A stretch of 64,000 nucleotides of DNA, from contig JAUCBN010000005.1 in assembly GCA_035048815.1 (NCBI GenBank), forward strand, positions 17,696,517 through 17,760,516. The letters run 5' to 3'. This document shows positions 34,802 to 46,353 of the stretch, piece after piece. The DNA is from Abelmoschus esculentus (Eukaryota > Streptophyta > Magnoliopsida > Malvales > Malvaceae). The translations under genes and the position numbers were made by a program. The notes under the pieces were generated by a model. The model was not told where the DNA came from, did no database searches, and was given only the letters and a program-made list of their open reading frames with translations. Position 1 is the stretch's first letter. Each line of letters starts with the position of its first letter.

Positions 34802-34924
34802 CCCAACAAACGTTGATCCTCCCTGTTAAAGTTTGATTGTACCCGATAAAATTTTGAGCACTACAATTATCCTCTTAGATATTTTGAGCATATGCCCAAC
34901 AAACGTTGATCCTCCCCGTTAAAG
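34802..34924. repeat. Direct repeat upstream of PRR7-like gene
   Basis: A 30-bp unit starting CCCAACAAACGTTGATCCTC occurs at 34802-34831 and 34895-34924 with one mismatch, 93 bp apart. It lies about 0.5-0.6 kb before the start codon, in promoter or 5' untranslated sequence. Confidence 0.85.
34877..34885 (-). promoter_or_regulatory. Evening-element match upstream of PRR7-like gene
   Basis: AGATATTTT on the plus strand is AAAATATCT on the minus strand, a perfect evening element, the site bound by CCA1/LHY/RVE MYB factors in clock promoters. It lies about 530 bp before the start codon and between the two 30-bp direct repeats. In AT-rich DNA this 9-mer also occurs by chance (I see others near 7085 and 44375), so it is a candidate only. 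Confidence 0.35.
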
Positions 34925-35416
34925 AGGAGAGTAGGTGTATCTTGTTGGTGCCTGCTCCAGTTCAATCTGAGGGGTCTGCCTTCCTTACTCATGGTCTTAT
35001 TTTATCACTACAATGATCCTCTTAGATATGACCTTTAGATAATCAGTAAAGAAAATTTTGAGCATATGCATGATGGACACTATTCATATCATGTGAGTTA
35101 ACTTTAATTTGAATACCATAGCTTCTTGCTTATCGAATACATGAAATTTTTATGTTGCTAGCAAGTTGTATTTTTTTCATGTGTGTGCTTTGTTTTGGGT
35201 TATAGTAATCTGCGAGCCAGTGTTATTTGAAAGTTTATATATTATTCTTGTATGTGGGTGTCATCTAATGCTAAATCTTTCATATAGGAATCGGCGAAGG
35301 TGTGTGATTGTAGACGTTTGTATTGAAGACAACGGGATGTGCAAGCTTGTTTTTGGAATAGAGGAACCTACTCAATTTGGTGCCTTCCTCCATATCAATT
35401 TTTTTGAATCTGGTTG

Positions 35417-38400
35417 ATGAGAATGGCTCAAATGAATAATAACGGTCTAGTGAGTGCTGGATTGGTTGAACTGAATACACATATCCGAGATGAAAATGCA
35501 AAAATAAGGGATTGGGTCATGGGTGAGGGGCAAGGCCTCTCGGAAGAAGACGAGTCACGTATTAACGATGATGTGGAAGACAAAAACGACAATAAGGAAG
35601 TTGTGGTTCAGTTTCGTGCTCCTTCAGTTTGCTGGGAGAGATTTTTACCATTAAGGTCTCTGAAGGTTCTACTGGTCGAAAACGATGAATCAACTTGCCA
35701 TGTTGTATGTGCATTGCTACGAAACTGTGGCTATGAAGGTTAGTGAATTTTTTTCTTAATATAATTTGTTTTTCTTTTGTAATCTATTTTTTTTCTCGGT
35801 TTTTGCAGTTATTGCTGTGTCAAATGGTTTGCAAGCTTGGAAGATCTTGGAAGATATAGCCAATCATATTGATCTGATTTTAACTGAGGTAGTCATGCCT
35901 TGTTTGTCAGGCATTGGCCTTTTAGGCAAGATAATGAACCACAAAACTCGCAAGAACATTCCTGTGATTAGTGAGTCTATTTCCTGTATCCTTCTCCAAG
36001 TATTGTTTATTTGGTAAAAGATACATGAATTTTGTTAACACTTGATACTTTTAACTGCTACACCTGGTGAGTTTTGTGTGCAGTGATGTCATCTCATGAT
36101 TCTATGAACATAGTGTTAAAGTGTTTACCCAAGGGTGCAGTTGACTTTTTAGTTAAGCCGATTCGAAAGAACGAGCTTAGGAATCTCTGGCAGCATGTTT
36201 GGCGGAGATGCCACAGCGTGAGTTGATATTGTTAAACTCATTTTTTCACATGAAATAATTTCAGGTCTGCCCTTTAATGTACTATTTTGTTTCCTCCAAC
36301 AATTGTGGAGCTGCTTGAGTTAAAGCAAGCTGCTCATTTCCCGAGTTTCTTGGAATGCTAGTGAAACAAAACAAAACAAAATGTCTGATTTTATGTTTTC
36401 TATGTTTTATTACCAGTTTCCTGACATGAGACAGTAGAAAAATGTAAAAGTTTTTGTCTTATCCTTTCAACAGTTTAGTGGCAGTGGCAGTGGCAGTGGT
36501 ACAAGGACTCACAAATCCGCCAAATCAGTAGGTGTTGATTCAGAAAACAACACTGAAAGTTATAAGGAGGACGACAGCTCACGTGTAGGATTAAATGCTC
36601 AGGACAGAAGTGACAATGGAAGTGGCACTCAGGTGAAGAATGTTGTATACAGTAAATGTTTTATTTGGAATTTCGTAAGGTCGTTTAATTGTTTAATTTG
36701 CAGAGCTCGTGGACAAAGGGAATAGTAGAGGTTGATAGCTCCCGGCCAGTACCGGACCAGGTCATGCATTCAAGGCCTGAAGTGCTTGGTAATAATTGGG
36801 TTCCTGTAACCACAAAAAATGGGTGTGATGGTCGGGATGATGAACACGGTATGTGCACAATTGCTCCTTATAGACTTGACTCTCTGTAATAATAATTTTT
36901 CTTTTCTTTATGTCTGATTAAACTATGATGCATCAGAAAATGCTGTTAAAGGAACAAATTTAGAGAAAGGAGCTCCTAAAATTACATCATTGCAGCTTGA
37001 AAACCTTGGTGAAAAGGTCAATTCCAACAGGGCAGGTGCTAACCAAGAACTATTATATGAAATCAACCCTGATAAAGATACTGAGAAACTAGACAAGGCA
37101 CAGCTAGAGCTTAACAATGAGAAAACCACTGGTGAGTTGAGAAACGGAGCTGCTGGTGTGATAGGCGTCATCGATAACTCAGATGCTCAAATAGAAAGTG
37201 CAGTCATAGACATCATGAATGGTCTCTGCAAGATTTCTGATACCAAAGGTAAGGTCGTCTACAAAAATAAGGAAATGCCATCCCTTGAGCTAAGTTTAAA
37301 GAGATTAATAGATGTTGGAGATACCGGAACAAGTGCCCATGAACGGAATGTGTTGAGACATTCAGACCTTTCAGCCTTCTCAAGGTATCTGGAAGCTACA
37401 AATTATCATGTTTAATTATCTTGAGTTCATAGTTGACTAATTTCCATTTCCATGTAGGTATAATTCTGGTTCAACTACTAATCAGGCCCCAGTAGGAAAT
37501 GTTGATCGCTTTTCTCCACTTGATAATAGCTCAGAGGTAGCTAATACAGATTCTTTGAAGAATTTGCAATCAAACTCGAACAACGTGCCTCTAAATCAAC
37601 AATCCAATGGAAGTAGTAACAATAACGACATGGGTTCGACCACGAACAATGCCTTCATTAAACCAGCAGTTATCAGTGAGAAGCCAGTGCCTAAAGCAGT
37701 AGTTCCTTCAGCCTTCCAACTAGTGCAGAATGGCCATGCTACTGCACTGCCACCTTCGACACAAGGTAAGGTAGATGTCGTAGCCGGTAAGAAGATTTTG
37801 GATAAAACAAGGGCCACAGACCAACAAGTGCAAGTGCAACATCAGCATCACCATTATCACCACTACCACCACCACTTCCATAACATGCCCCAAAATCGAA
37901 AACCAGGTAATCATGAAGAATCTATCCAGTGCGGATCATCCAACATGTCAAGTGCACCACATGTTGATGTCAACGCTTTGAATGGAAGTGCATCAGAAAG
38001 TAACCATGGAAGCAATGGACAAAACGGAAATATCACTGCATTAAGTTGCAGAGGATTAAATGTTGAAAATGGAAATGGGGTTCCACTTCTTGGGAAAGGC
38101 ATAGTTGTCGATAGCTTGGGATTTGGAGGCATTATTGGGGCTGATCAAAATCGTTTGGCCCAAAGAGAAGCTGCTCTGAACAAATTTCGCCAGAAAAGGA
38201 AAGAAAGATGCTTTGAGAAGAAGGTAACTACAGTACATATTTAAAAAAAAGGTTTATTTACAAGCTCTCTCTCTTATTTCCATGAAAATTGTCAGGTTCG
38301 TTACCAGAGTAGAAAGAAGCTGGCTGAGCAGAGACCAAGGATTCGAGGACAATTTGTACGTAAAGTCCAAGAAAATAAAACCATGGATACAGATTGCTAA
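35417..38400 (+). CDS. PRR7: Pseudo-response regulator, PRR7/PRR37 type (clock)
   Basis: Eight coding exons with GT-AG introns join in frame: 35417-35738, 35809-35970, 36084-36217, 36474-36632, 36704-36848, 36937-37384, 37458-38223 and 38296-38400, giving 746 aa. The N-terminus has VELNTHIRDENAKIRDWVMG and EGQGLSEEDESRIN, typical of this clade. The pseudo-receiver domain spans about residues 82-206 (LKVLLVENDES to LWQHVWRRCHS). The usual phospho-accepting aspartate position is glutamate 134 (LTEVVMPCLSG), as in all PRRs. A Gly-Ser run and a His-rich tract (exon 7) precede the CCT domain at about 689-735 (REAALNKFRQKRKERCFEKK, then VRYQSRKKLAEQRPR). PRR7-type proteins are nuclear repressors of CCA1/LHY and affect flowering time. 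I use the first ATG; Met3 is an alternative. A 5' UTR exon probably begins near 35288 after a TATAG acceptor. No lesion seen. The PRR7-versus-PRR3 placement is from memory. Confidence 0.93.
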
Positions 38401-38720
38401 CCTCGACCCTCTTCCCATCGTCCGTGCACAATTTTACCAACCAGATTATGGGAGGAAGAGCATAACATTTTGAATCCATGGCGCAAGATTATGCTATTAA
38501 TAAAACTTTACGAACTCTTAATCAAACACTAAATTTCTTCTAAGGACTGTAGTCATCTTCATGTATTCTATTAATCCCACCCAACGACTAAAAATATTAG
38601 TACTACCACTACTATCTATAGCTCTATCTGTCAGTATGGTTTGTTGTTGTTTGTTAAAAGAACTTTGAATTAATGACAATGCTACTTGATTTATCCATTT
38701 TTATGGGTTTCTTCTTCAAT
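38401..38720 (+). other. Probable 3' untranslated region of PRR7-like gene
   Basis: Directly after the TAA at 38398-38400 the sequence has AATAAAAC near 38499 and AATTAATGAC near 38667, either of which could serve as a poly(A) signal. The end is a guess. Nothing else is recognised before the duplicated block at 38905. Confidence 0.4.
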
Positions 38721-38904
38721 GATACAACATGGATATGAATATTCTTAAACCTTAGATTCATTTTTCATATTTTCTTTATAGAAAATAAAGCAAATCCTGT
38801 TAAATTAACTAATTATTAATGATATTTTAATATTTATTTGCAACAAATATAGACATAAACCTTCAAATATTTATTATATGTTTATATTTTGGAATGGCAC
38901 AAGA

Positions 38905-39764
38905 GATTAAATTGAATAAAATAATTTATTAAAAATGTTAGACTCGTTTATTAAAATTAAAATAAATTATAGTTTTCAAAACTTAATTTTCTTTGTTCTC
39001 ACTTTTCTATTGTACCAAGCAATAGAGAAGAAACAAATTTATTTTTTTCCAATTTTTCCATTCTCTCAATCAAATACAACAACGAAATATATATATATAT
39101 ATATATTATTTTTTTATTTTTTCATCACTTTAATTTTTTATCCTTTTAATTTTTGTCATGGCCCTAATCGAAGACTAGGAATTTCAGAAGTGAAATCAAA
39201 GAAATTAGAGAAAATAAGTTGATTGCAGATGAAAAAGAAAACTAATAAAGAACGATAGCGTTTCAATCTATCCAGGGAACGATATCGTTTTAAGGAGTGA
39301 GAAAGCTGCATCACATGATCATTTAAATGAAGCACATGAGGCGTAACAACAAAAATTATGATACACTGGAGCACAAGGGATAACCTCAAGGAAGGCCGTT
39401 GAACCAATTGACAATAGGAAAGAATTCTGTTAGCAACCAATTGGTGTATTAGGAAAGAAGAATGTATCAGAAATCTTATTTTAGATGAATGAACTTTTGT
39501 AATTTTCTCTTCTGAAATCTTTTCTTTTATATTTTTGAAACTCTTTCTTGTTTCTTTAAGTTTAATCTATAACACTTTCTACCAAGTAAAGTCTAAAAAT
39601 GTAAAAGAAGCAACGAATTATGATTATTTGATTATACAAAAAAGAAGTTAAATCAATTTAAAATGAATTAAGTATGAACACTAATTAAAAGGCCTAATGA
39701 TCAATCTACTTTAGGTACTAAATAAATCCTTAAAGAAAAATTAGGTGATAGTGATAATATAGTA
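38905..39764. repeat. Dispersed duplication, copy 2
   Basis: Second copy of the block at 28419-29401, in the same orientation, about 0.5 kb past the PRR7-like stop codon. It has a longer TA microsatellite (39088-39105) and lacks the ~125 bp found in copy 1 near 29105-29227. After GATAATATAGTA the two copies diverge, copy 1 entering the Stowaway-like end. Confidence 0.85.
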
Positions 39765-40296
39765 AGAAATAAGGATAACTTGTTAATCAAAGATATATCC
39801 AAAATAAATAAATAAATAAACTTCGATAAGATTTGTACCCTGTAGCTTAATGTTAATGGTTTTTTATGCTATCATGAGTTTAAAATTTATCGAATAGATG
39901 TTAAAAAGTATTTTTAAAATTCTTTTATTAATAAAAAAAATTATGTATTCAATTTTGAATATTTAGTATATTAGAATTATAATTTTAAACTTTTAAAAAT
40001 TTTATATGATTCAAAACAAACTCATAAAAGTTGATATTAGAAATCGAAAAACAAATATTATGTTAATTTTGGTTTTTATTTTTATTTTTTGAATAATTCA
40101 ACTCTCAATGTATTTATTTTGGGTTAAAATAATTTTTCTACGAATAAAAATTATTTAAAAATATCGATATACAATTTAAAATAACTTTGCAAAATGATAA
40201 GTCAACATAAGCAAATATTTTATATTTATATAATTTTATAAAATTATTTTTTAACTGATGTAACATTTTTCAAGTAATGTATATGTCTATGTGTGT
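39765..40296. other. AT-rich DNA, no gene seen
   Basis: No coding signal. 39838-39890 (TAGCTTAATGTTAATGG, then GAGTTTAAAATTT) is a very degraded version of the tRNA-like module seen elsewhere. Confidence 0.35.
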
Positions 40297-42382
40297 TGCG
40301 ACTATTTTAAAACCGAAATGTGAAAAATATAGCTTGATGATTTAAATTTGAAAAATCGAATTTTATTACTTTTAATTGTTAATTATGAAAATCGGGGTCG
40401 TGTTTTAAAATGTGTATTATTTAAATTTTAAAATGACTTAGAGTCGCCACCGGCCACTTTGATAGGCCAGACACAATAAAACAAACCAGAGATTCATTTT
40501 AAAATATTTGAGTTCGGGAGTCAATTACGCGTAAGGACGACCCTTACAAGCGTCCGGAATTGGTATCTTAATAATTACACGTGACATTTTGACATTTCAA
40601 ATAATAATATAAATTTAATTCGTCATTGTTAAATGAATATCGTTCGAATGAAGATATCTTTTTGGTTAAGAAAGTACATTTCTTTTAAATACGGGCTTGA
40701 ATAAAACATCCTATAATAGGAAATCTTAACTCGTATTTAAAGAAATATAAATTCTGCTCCAAAATGTTTAAAATACATGACCGGTTATTATCTTGTCCAT
40801 TTTAAGTTCTAACCTATAAGGCTCCATTAATTAAATATTTAAAATCCTATTAAATTATTAATTTACCAAGTGTATTATGATAACATCCAAATGATCAAAC
40901 ACTACCATCTAGACACTTAATAAAATTAATAATACTATTGGTGTTTCTAATTATTTACCTAATTAATTTTATTTAAATCTAACCTTAAATTATTTATCAT
41001 TTTCTAGGTTTCGATGGCACGTCGGATGCGATACCAAAGTAGACTCTCTTGGTCAACATAATGTTACGTCAAAATACTGACCACTTAGTGTATCCGAGAT
41101 ATATGATTAAAATGTCATCGTTACTATAATTATCTCTCTATTTAAAATTAATTATTTAATTAGAGTGACTAACCCTAAAAGGACTCTAATTTAATTATCT
41201 AGGTGAATTAAATATTCTTCTAAACAAATATGTTATATGATTTAAAATATGCAAGTAAATAATTCAATTAAATAAATAAAACAATAACTAAAAAGGCAAA
41301 GAGATAAAATTACACTTCAATTAAAAGATATAGGTTCAATTACAACGCATGAATGGTCAAAATGGAAAGAATTGAAAGCTTGGTCCAATCCATAGAAAAT
41401 AGGACTAAATTGGAAAGATCCTAAAACCTAGAGACCAATTTGGATTTGTATAGTGACTTAATTAAAAGAATTCCAAACTTAGGACTCAATTTAAACTCAT
41501 TGGTGACTTAATTGAAGAATTCCTAAAGTTTTAGGTTCGAATTAAGAAAGTGAAACAAAAAGGCTAAATTCAAATAACTAAACCCAACACCAAAACAACG
41601 TAGTTTTGGTTTGGGTATTTAGACCATTTTTAACTAATTCTCTCATTTCTCATATTTCAATCTCTCTTCACCTCTCAATTCTCTCAACTCTCTAGCAAAC
41701 ACTCCTAAACCCCAAATTTTTCCCCTCAAAATAGATCAAAACACATGAATTTCGCTTGGTGTTCTTTTTGTTTTTTGAAGAACATAAAGAACTACGGTAA
41801 CAAAACACCATAAGTTCAGCCGTTTGATCTTACGTCATCATATTTCGATAATCACCAGGTGTTTATCGACTACTGTGTTCGAATTTTTTCTGCCGTTATA
41901 AAACTCTGGCCACCGTCGCCAGTCATTTTTCCGACATCCGAAAAATCCTAAAACACGTGAAAATCTTTGAAATCCTCAGATATATCATCTAAACTATCCG
42001 GATTCAATCGAATCCACCAACTTCACCCATCTTAAACCTAAATCTATCTGAACCCAAACTCTCACCACTCATTTTCAACTCCACCGAGACCGAATCTGAC
42101 CGGAAAACACAAACCAATAATTGGAATCTCCTAGTCACTGTGTTTTTTAGGACAATCTAATCGAAGATTAATTTTATTGCAGGAAAACAATGAAAGGGCT
42201 TCGAAATGACCTTTCTGATGATTTTGGTTAACTTCGATGGTTGTTTCGGTGTTCCGGTGACCTTCTCCGACGACTTCTAGGTTGCCTTGAATGTCTATTC
42301 GAATTCTCCTCCCTCAATCAATGCCTTCCCCCCCTAATTAATTCCCCTTCAATTTTCCTTTATTGCTGCCATTATGATCACC
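40297..42382. mobile_element. LTR-retrotransposon-derived DNA (GAGTCGCCACC type)
   Basis: It starts TGTTGCGACTATTTTAAAACC (40298), and 40440-40560 contains GAGTCGCCACCGG, GTTCGGGAGTCAATTACGCG and AGGACGACCCTTACAAGCG, a signature I recall from long LTRs of gypsy elements in dicots. 41640-42370 is CT-rich leader-like sequence with no frame. I could not find the other end, so the element may be truncated; the right edge given is the MITE insertion site. Confidence 0.5.
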
Positions 42383-42888
42383 CATAGTATTAAATTGCGG
42401 TCGCAGCCTCTGTCGCAGTTACGGTCATGGTGTCGTGGTTACGGACGTTACATAACGGCTGATGTGGTCGTGATTTGTTTTTAAAAAATCATAATTTTTT
42501 AAAATATTATTTATACGTATATTTTACAACCTTGAGAACTTAATGTAGGATAATATGTATTTAGTTGGTAAGAATGAGAACTTTGAGATAATTTATTAAT
42601 TTTATTATTATTTATAGTTAGGCTATGCAATTATAAACTTACAAATGAATCATGAAAGTGTTTTATTTATAGATATTTATATTTCGGATCATTTTTCGAT
42701 GTTTAATTGTGGTGATGCAGCGTTGCGACACAAAATATAACATATTGCGGGGTTACGTAACGGTTTCGCGCCGCAAAAATCGTGATGCGGTACCTTCATC
42801 GTGTTGCGCTTAAAATGCAGCGCGGTAACCTTAAAAAACGTTACGATGCGTCCGTTACACTGCGTTGCGGCCGCATTTTAATACTATG
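42383..42888. mobile_element. hAT-type MITE with TGATCACC TSD
   Basis: The 506-bp element has ends CATAGTATTAAATTGCGG and CCGCATTTTAATACTATG, exact reverse complements at 18 bp apart from one base, flanked by a perfect 8-bp duplication TGATCACC at 42375-42382 and 42889-42896. Subterminal GCGGTT/GTTGCGG motifs make the arms unusually CpG-rich against an AT-rich centre. Confidence 0.9.
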
Positions 42889-42896
42889 TGATCACC

Positions 42897-44427
42897 ACCT
42901 CTCTGTCGAAAATCCTGAAAACCCCCTATTACTGCCATTATTACCCCATAATATTCCAAAAAATGGCTAATAACTACCCCATGATTAGCAACCACCGTTA
43001 ACTCCCCATGATTAATGGTAACCAATCCCTAACTATCATGTTTTTTTAATATTATTATTTTTTTATTTATTTTATATATTACATATTTACTCAGGCTTTA
43101 CTTTATACGTATCCAGACGAAATTTGAGTATTTTATATCAGTGTGTATTTTCATATAGGTTTATCACATTATTTCAAATTATTTACCTTGAGTTGATCAA
43201 TAACTTTTATCCGTAGATAAACTATTTTGACCCAAAATAAAACTTTGTGAAGTGAATTGCTCAAAAAATATAAAGGCCAAAGTAGCCTTTTTTTTTTAAA
43301 TTTGACACTTTTTTAGTCTCATTTATCGAGCATTTGGTCGTTCTTTTTGCTTTTTTTTTTAAGGTTGAATTTTACGTCGTATCGATTAATTAAGATGAAG
43401 CTTATTTGTTATTATGTTGATCTTTCATGTTTTAGACCCTTAGATTGAATTTGAATGTGTAGTTTGCGTACATGGATAGATTTCTTACGATGCTCGACAA
43501 TGATTTGTGTATGTCTTTCAATAACTTGATATTTTTTGTGGTTCATTTATCGATGTAGTCAGTTATATTTGTATTTATATTTGTTTAAGTGTTTTAGTTA
43601 AGTTTTTAACATTTTATTTGTATGGTCCTTGCATATGTGGCTAGTTTATTTTGTCTACGATTTAAAAAATATCCAAATTATATGTTTAGTTTACGAATAT
43701 GATTATATAATTTTAATATTTTATCTTTTAAATAAAATTAAGGATTTTTTAAATACCGTTAATTTACCACTGGATCACACATCTTTTAAAAGATATCGAG
43801 AACGATAAAGATTAATCTTGAAAAAACATTATTATGGTTTAGAAAAGAAAAACTTATACCAAAAATACATTTTATATAAAAAAACATAAGTATAAAAGAA
43901 TATACAAATTTAAAAGGTTTTGTGTTTGATCTTTAATAAATATTTTTTAGCATGTATTAAATTTATTAGTGGATTAATTTTGATTGAATTTTATTATGGA
44001 GGTCCGGTATGAGGTGACTATTTTAATTTAAATTTTTTATTCACAATGTTAAGATTTGAACCTTTAACCTTAAGAGACCTAAAATTTCAATCTGTTAGAT
44101 CAACTTTAAGAGAGCTAAAATCTCATTCTGTTAGAAGAAAACCTTTTTTAAACATTGCTCATGTAAAACGTTAAACATGCTTGATAAATTTAGGGGTTAG
44201 ATATTTACTTTATGATTTATATTTTGGAGAGTTTAAATTCTATGATTTATAATTTAAGATTTAGAGTTTAGGATTAAAAAATTTAAAGTTTATAATTTAG
44301 GGTGTTATAATTAATTCTAAGTTATATGTTTTACAGAATAGTTGCGTGAAAAAAAATACATTGTCTGTGTATTAAAATATCTCTTATAAATTATATAAAA
44401 GTATGATAAACAAAGATACTATTATAA
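42897..44427. other. AT-rich DNA, no gene seen
   Basis: No coding sequence recognised. 44050-44150 has two copies of a unit around TTAAGAGACCTAAAATTTCA, and 44190-44310 has degenerate TTTAGGG-like phrases. The left part may continue the LTR-derived DNA interrupted by the hAT MITE. Confidence 0.4.
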
Positions 44428-44799
44428 TAATATTAAGGGTAAACTACACCAGTGACCACTTAATTATTTGGGGATACTTATTTTATCACCTAATTAAAGA
44501 ATTCGTCAATCAGGTACCCCAACTTTGAAACCCTACCTATTTTGGCCATTGCCGTTAAAATTCTGACGGAAAAGTTAACAGCAATAACGTGGCTGTTAAT
44601 TAAAATCGGTAAAATTCCATATTTAATTCCTCTAATTTATTTATTTTTTTAATTTAATCTTAATTTTAAATTAATAAATAAAATTAATCATCCAATCGAT
44701 TGATGACACGTGTCACCACCGGATTGGATGATTAATTTTATTTATTATTTTATATATATTCTTCTCCAATCAAATTGGAGAAATAAAATTTTTTACATG

Positions 44800-44862
44800 T
44801 AAAGGGATTTGAACCCACAACCAACAAGTGAACCATTGGACCAAGTTACTTTTGTGTTATAA
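44800..44862 (-). repeat. tRNA-like module in left MITE arm
   Basis: On the minus strand AACTTGGTCCAATGGTTCA (A-box/D-arm-like) is followed by GTGGGTTCAAATCCC (B-box/T-arm-like). Spacing is tRNA-like but the acceptor stem is missing. Confidence 0.5.
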
Positions 44863-45567
44863 TATATTCATAGGTATTATTAAGTGATCCGGTTTTAGTA
44901 AAAGCCTAGAATAACAAAATTTCAAGTCGATTAATATTTAAATTAAAATATTTAATATTTAAATTAAAATAATAAAACATTTAATAAATAAATCAAAATA
45001 ATTAAATATTTAAAATACAAATATTAAATATTCGAATATTGAATATTTGAATATTTTTATTTAATATTATTGGAATTAAAATATATGAACAATATTAAAT
45101 ATATAAATAAAAATATTAGTTGAAAAATAATAAATATTCAAATATTTTGATTAAAAAATATTCGAATAAAAATATTTATATTTTAAATATTCAAATAAAA
45201 ATATTTGGATATTCGAATAAAAATCATAAATATTTAAATATTTTTTATTCGAATATATGAATAAAAATCATGAATATTTGAATATTTGAATTTAAAAATA
45301 TTCAAATAAAAATATTTAGATTTTAATTATTCGAACAAAAAATATAAAAATATTTAAACAACAAAATTCAAATATTTGAATAACTAAAATCTAAATATTT
45401 TTATTCGAATATTTAGATTTTAATTTATTCAAATAATTAAAATCTAAATATTTAATATTTTTATTTAAATATTAATCGATTTAAACAATTGACCTTTGTT
45501 AAGGTAATTCAAATACTAAGAGATAACCATTTAATACTGCTTTTTTGAGTTTTGTATCACAAAATTA

Positions 45568-45636
45568 TATTGGCCTAGTGGTTCAACTCTTTACTTTATA
45601 AGTAAGAGGTCAAGGGTTTAAATCCCCTCTTGGGCA
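45568..45636 (+). repeat. tRNA-like module in right MITE arm
   Basis: ATTGGCCTAGTGGTTCAAC and, about 35 bp on, CAAGGGTTTAAATCCCC resemble pol III A and B boxes. This is the inverted counterpart of the module at 44800-44862 and is also not a complete tRNA. Confidence 0.5.
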
Positions 45637-46353
45637 TTAGCCCTTTATTTTCATTCTTTCCTTCTTTCTCACCAACCAGGTGGTGTTAACACCTAATTGG
45701 GGAGAAAAATATATTAATTAATCATAAAAATAAATTAATAAATAAAATTAATCACTCAACCGATTTGTGACACGTGATCACAAATTTTATAAATTAGAGG
45801 GATTGCATATGTAATTTTACAAATTTTAATTAACTGCCACATCATCACTGTTAACTTTTCCGTCAGAATTTTAACAACAGTGGCCAAAATAGGCAGGGTT
45901 TTAGTTGGGTAGTGTCACTGATGTAGTTTACCCTAATATTAATTATCAAAATAAAAGAAACTATTAAAGGATGTATTTAAACATACTTCCCATATTCTAC
46001 CATATATTATACTATAAAAAATATCAATCAAATTAAATTTAATTAACTTCATTTTATATCATTCAAACTTTATAATCAAATGTATAAATATCATAGATTA
46101 ATACAAAATTGATTTGACTAAATAGATTAGTAAACATTAATTAAAATTGCTATATATATTTAAAATCTAGCTTTTGAAAGACTTTCTTAAGTTAAAAATC
46201 ATTATAATTTCAATTATATTTCAATAAAACTAATATTTTTTACATGAAATATTTTTATTTTTTATAGGCATTGATATGTATACTTTTAGAAAGCATCTGT
46301 GTCACCATATTTGTTTGCGTGGTCGCCGCAGTTCAAGCTGGGAGGTTTTGGCA

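Larger units (their letters stand above)
44437..45933. mobile_element. Mutator-like MITE, GGGTAAAC ends, 9-bp TSD
   Basis: The 1497-bp element starts GGGTAAACTACACCAGTGAC and ends CACTGATGTAGTTTACCC, flanked by perfect 9-bp duplications TAATATTAA at 44428-44436 and 45934-45942. Arms match for about 200 bp, including TTCCGTCAGAATTTTAAC and its complement. The centre (45000-45480) is a dense array of AATATTCGAATAT palindromes. Each arm also carries a tRNA-like module (listed separately). It has no coding capacity. Confidence 0.92.

Noticed and set aside
34877..34885. Evening element as proof of clock control
   Set aside because: The 9-mer occurs by chance about every 20 kb in DNA this AT-rich, and I see other copies near 7085 and 44375 away from genes. 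Kept only as a low-confidence candidate.
35166..35417. Separate gene or uORF upstream of the PRR7-like gene
   Set aside because: The open frame spans a probable intron and 5' UTR exon and overlaps the PRR start by one base; no homology recognised.
44800..45640. Functional tRNA genes
   Set aside because: The D-arm-like and T-arm-like parts are present but no acceptor stem pairs in any of the four modules.
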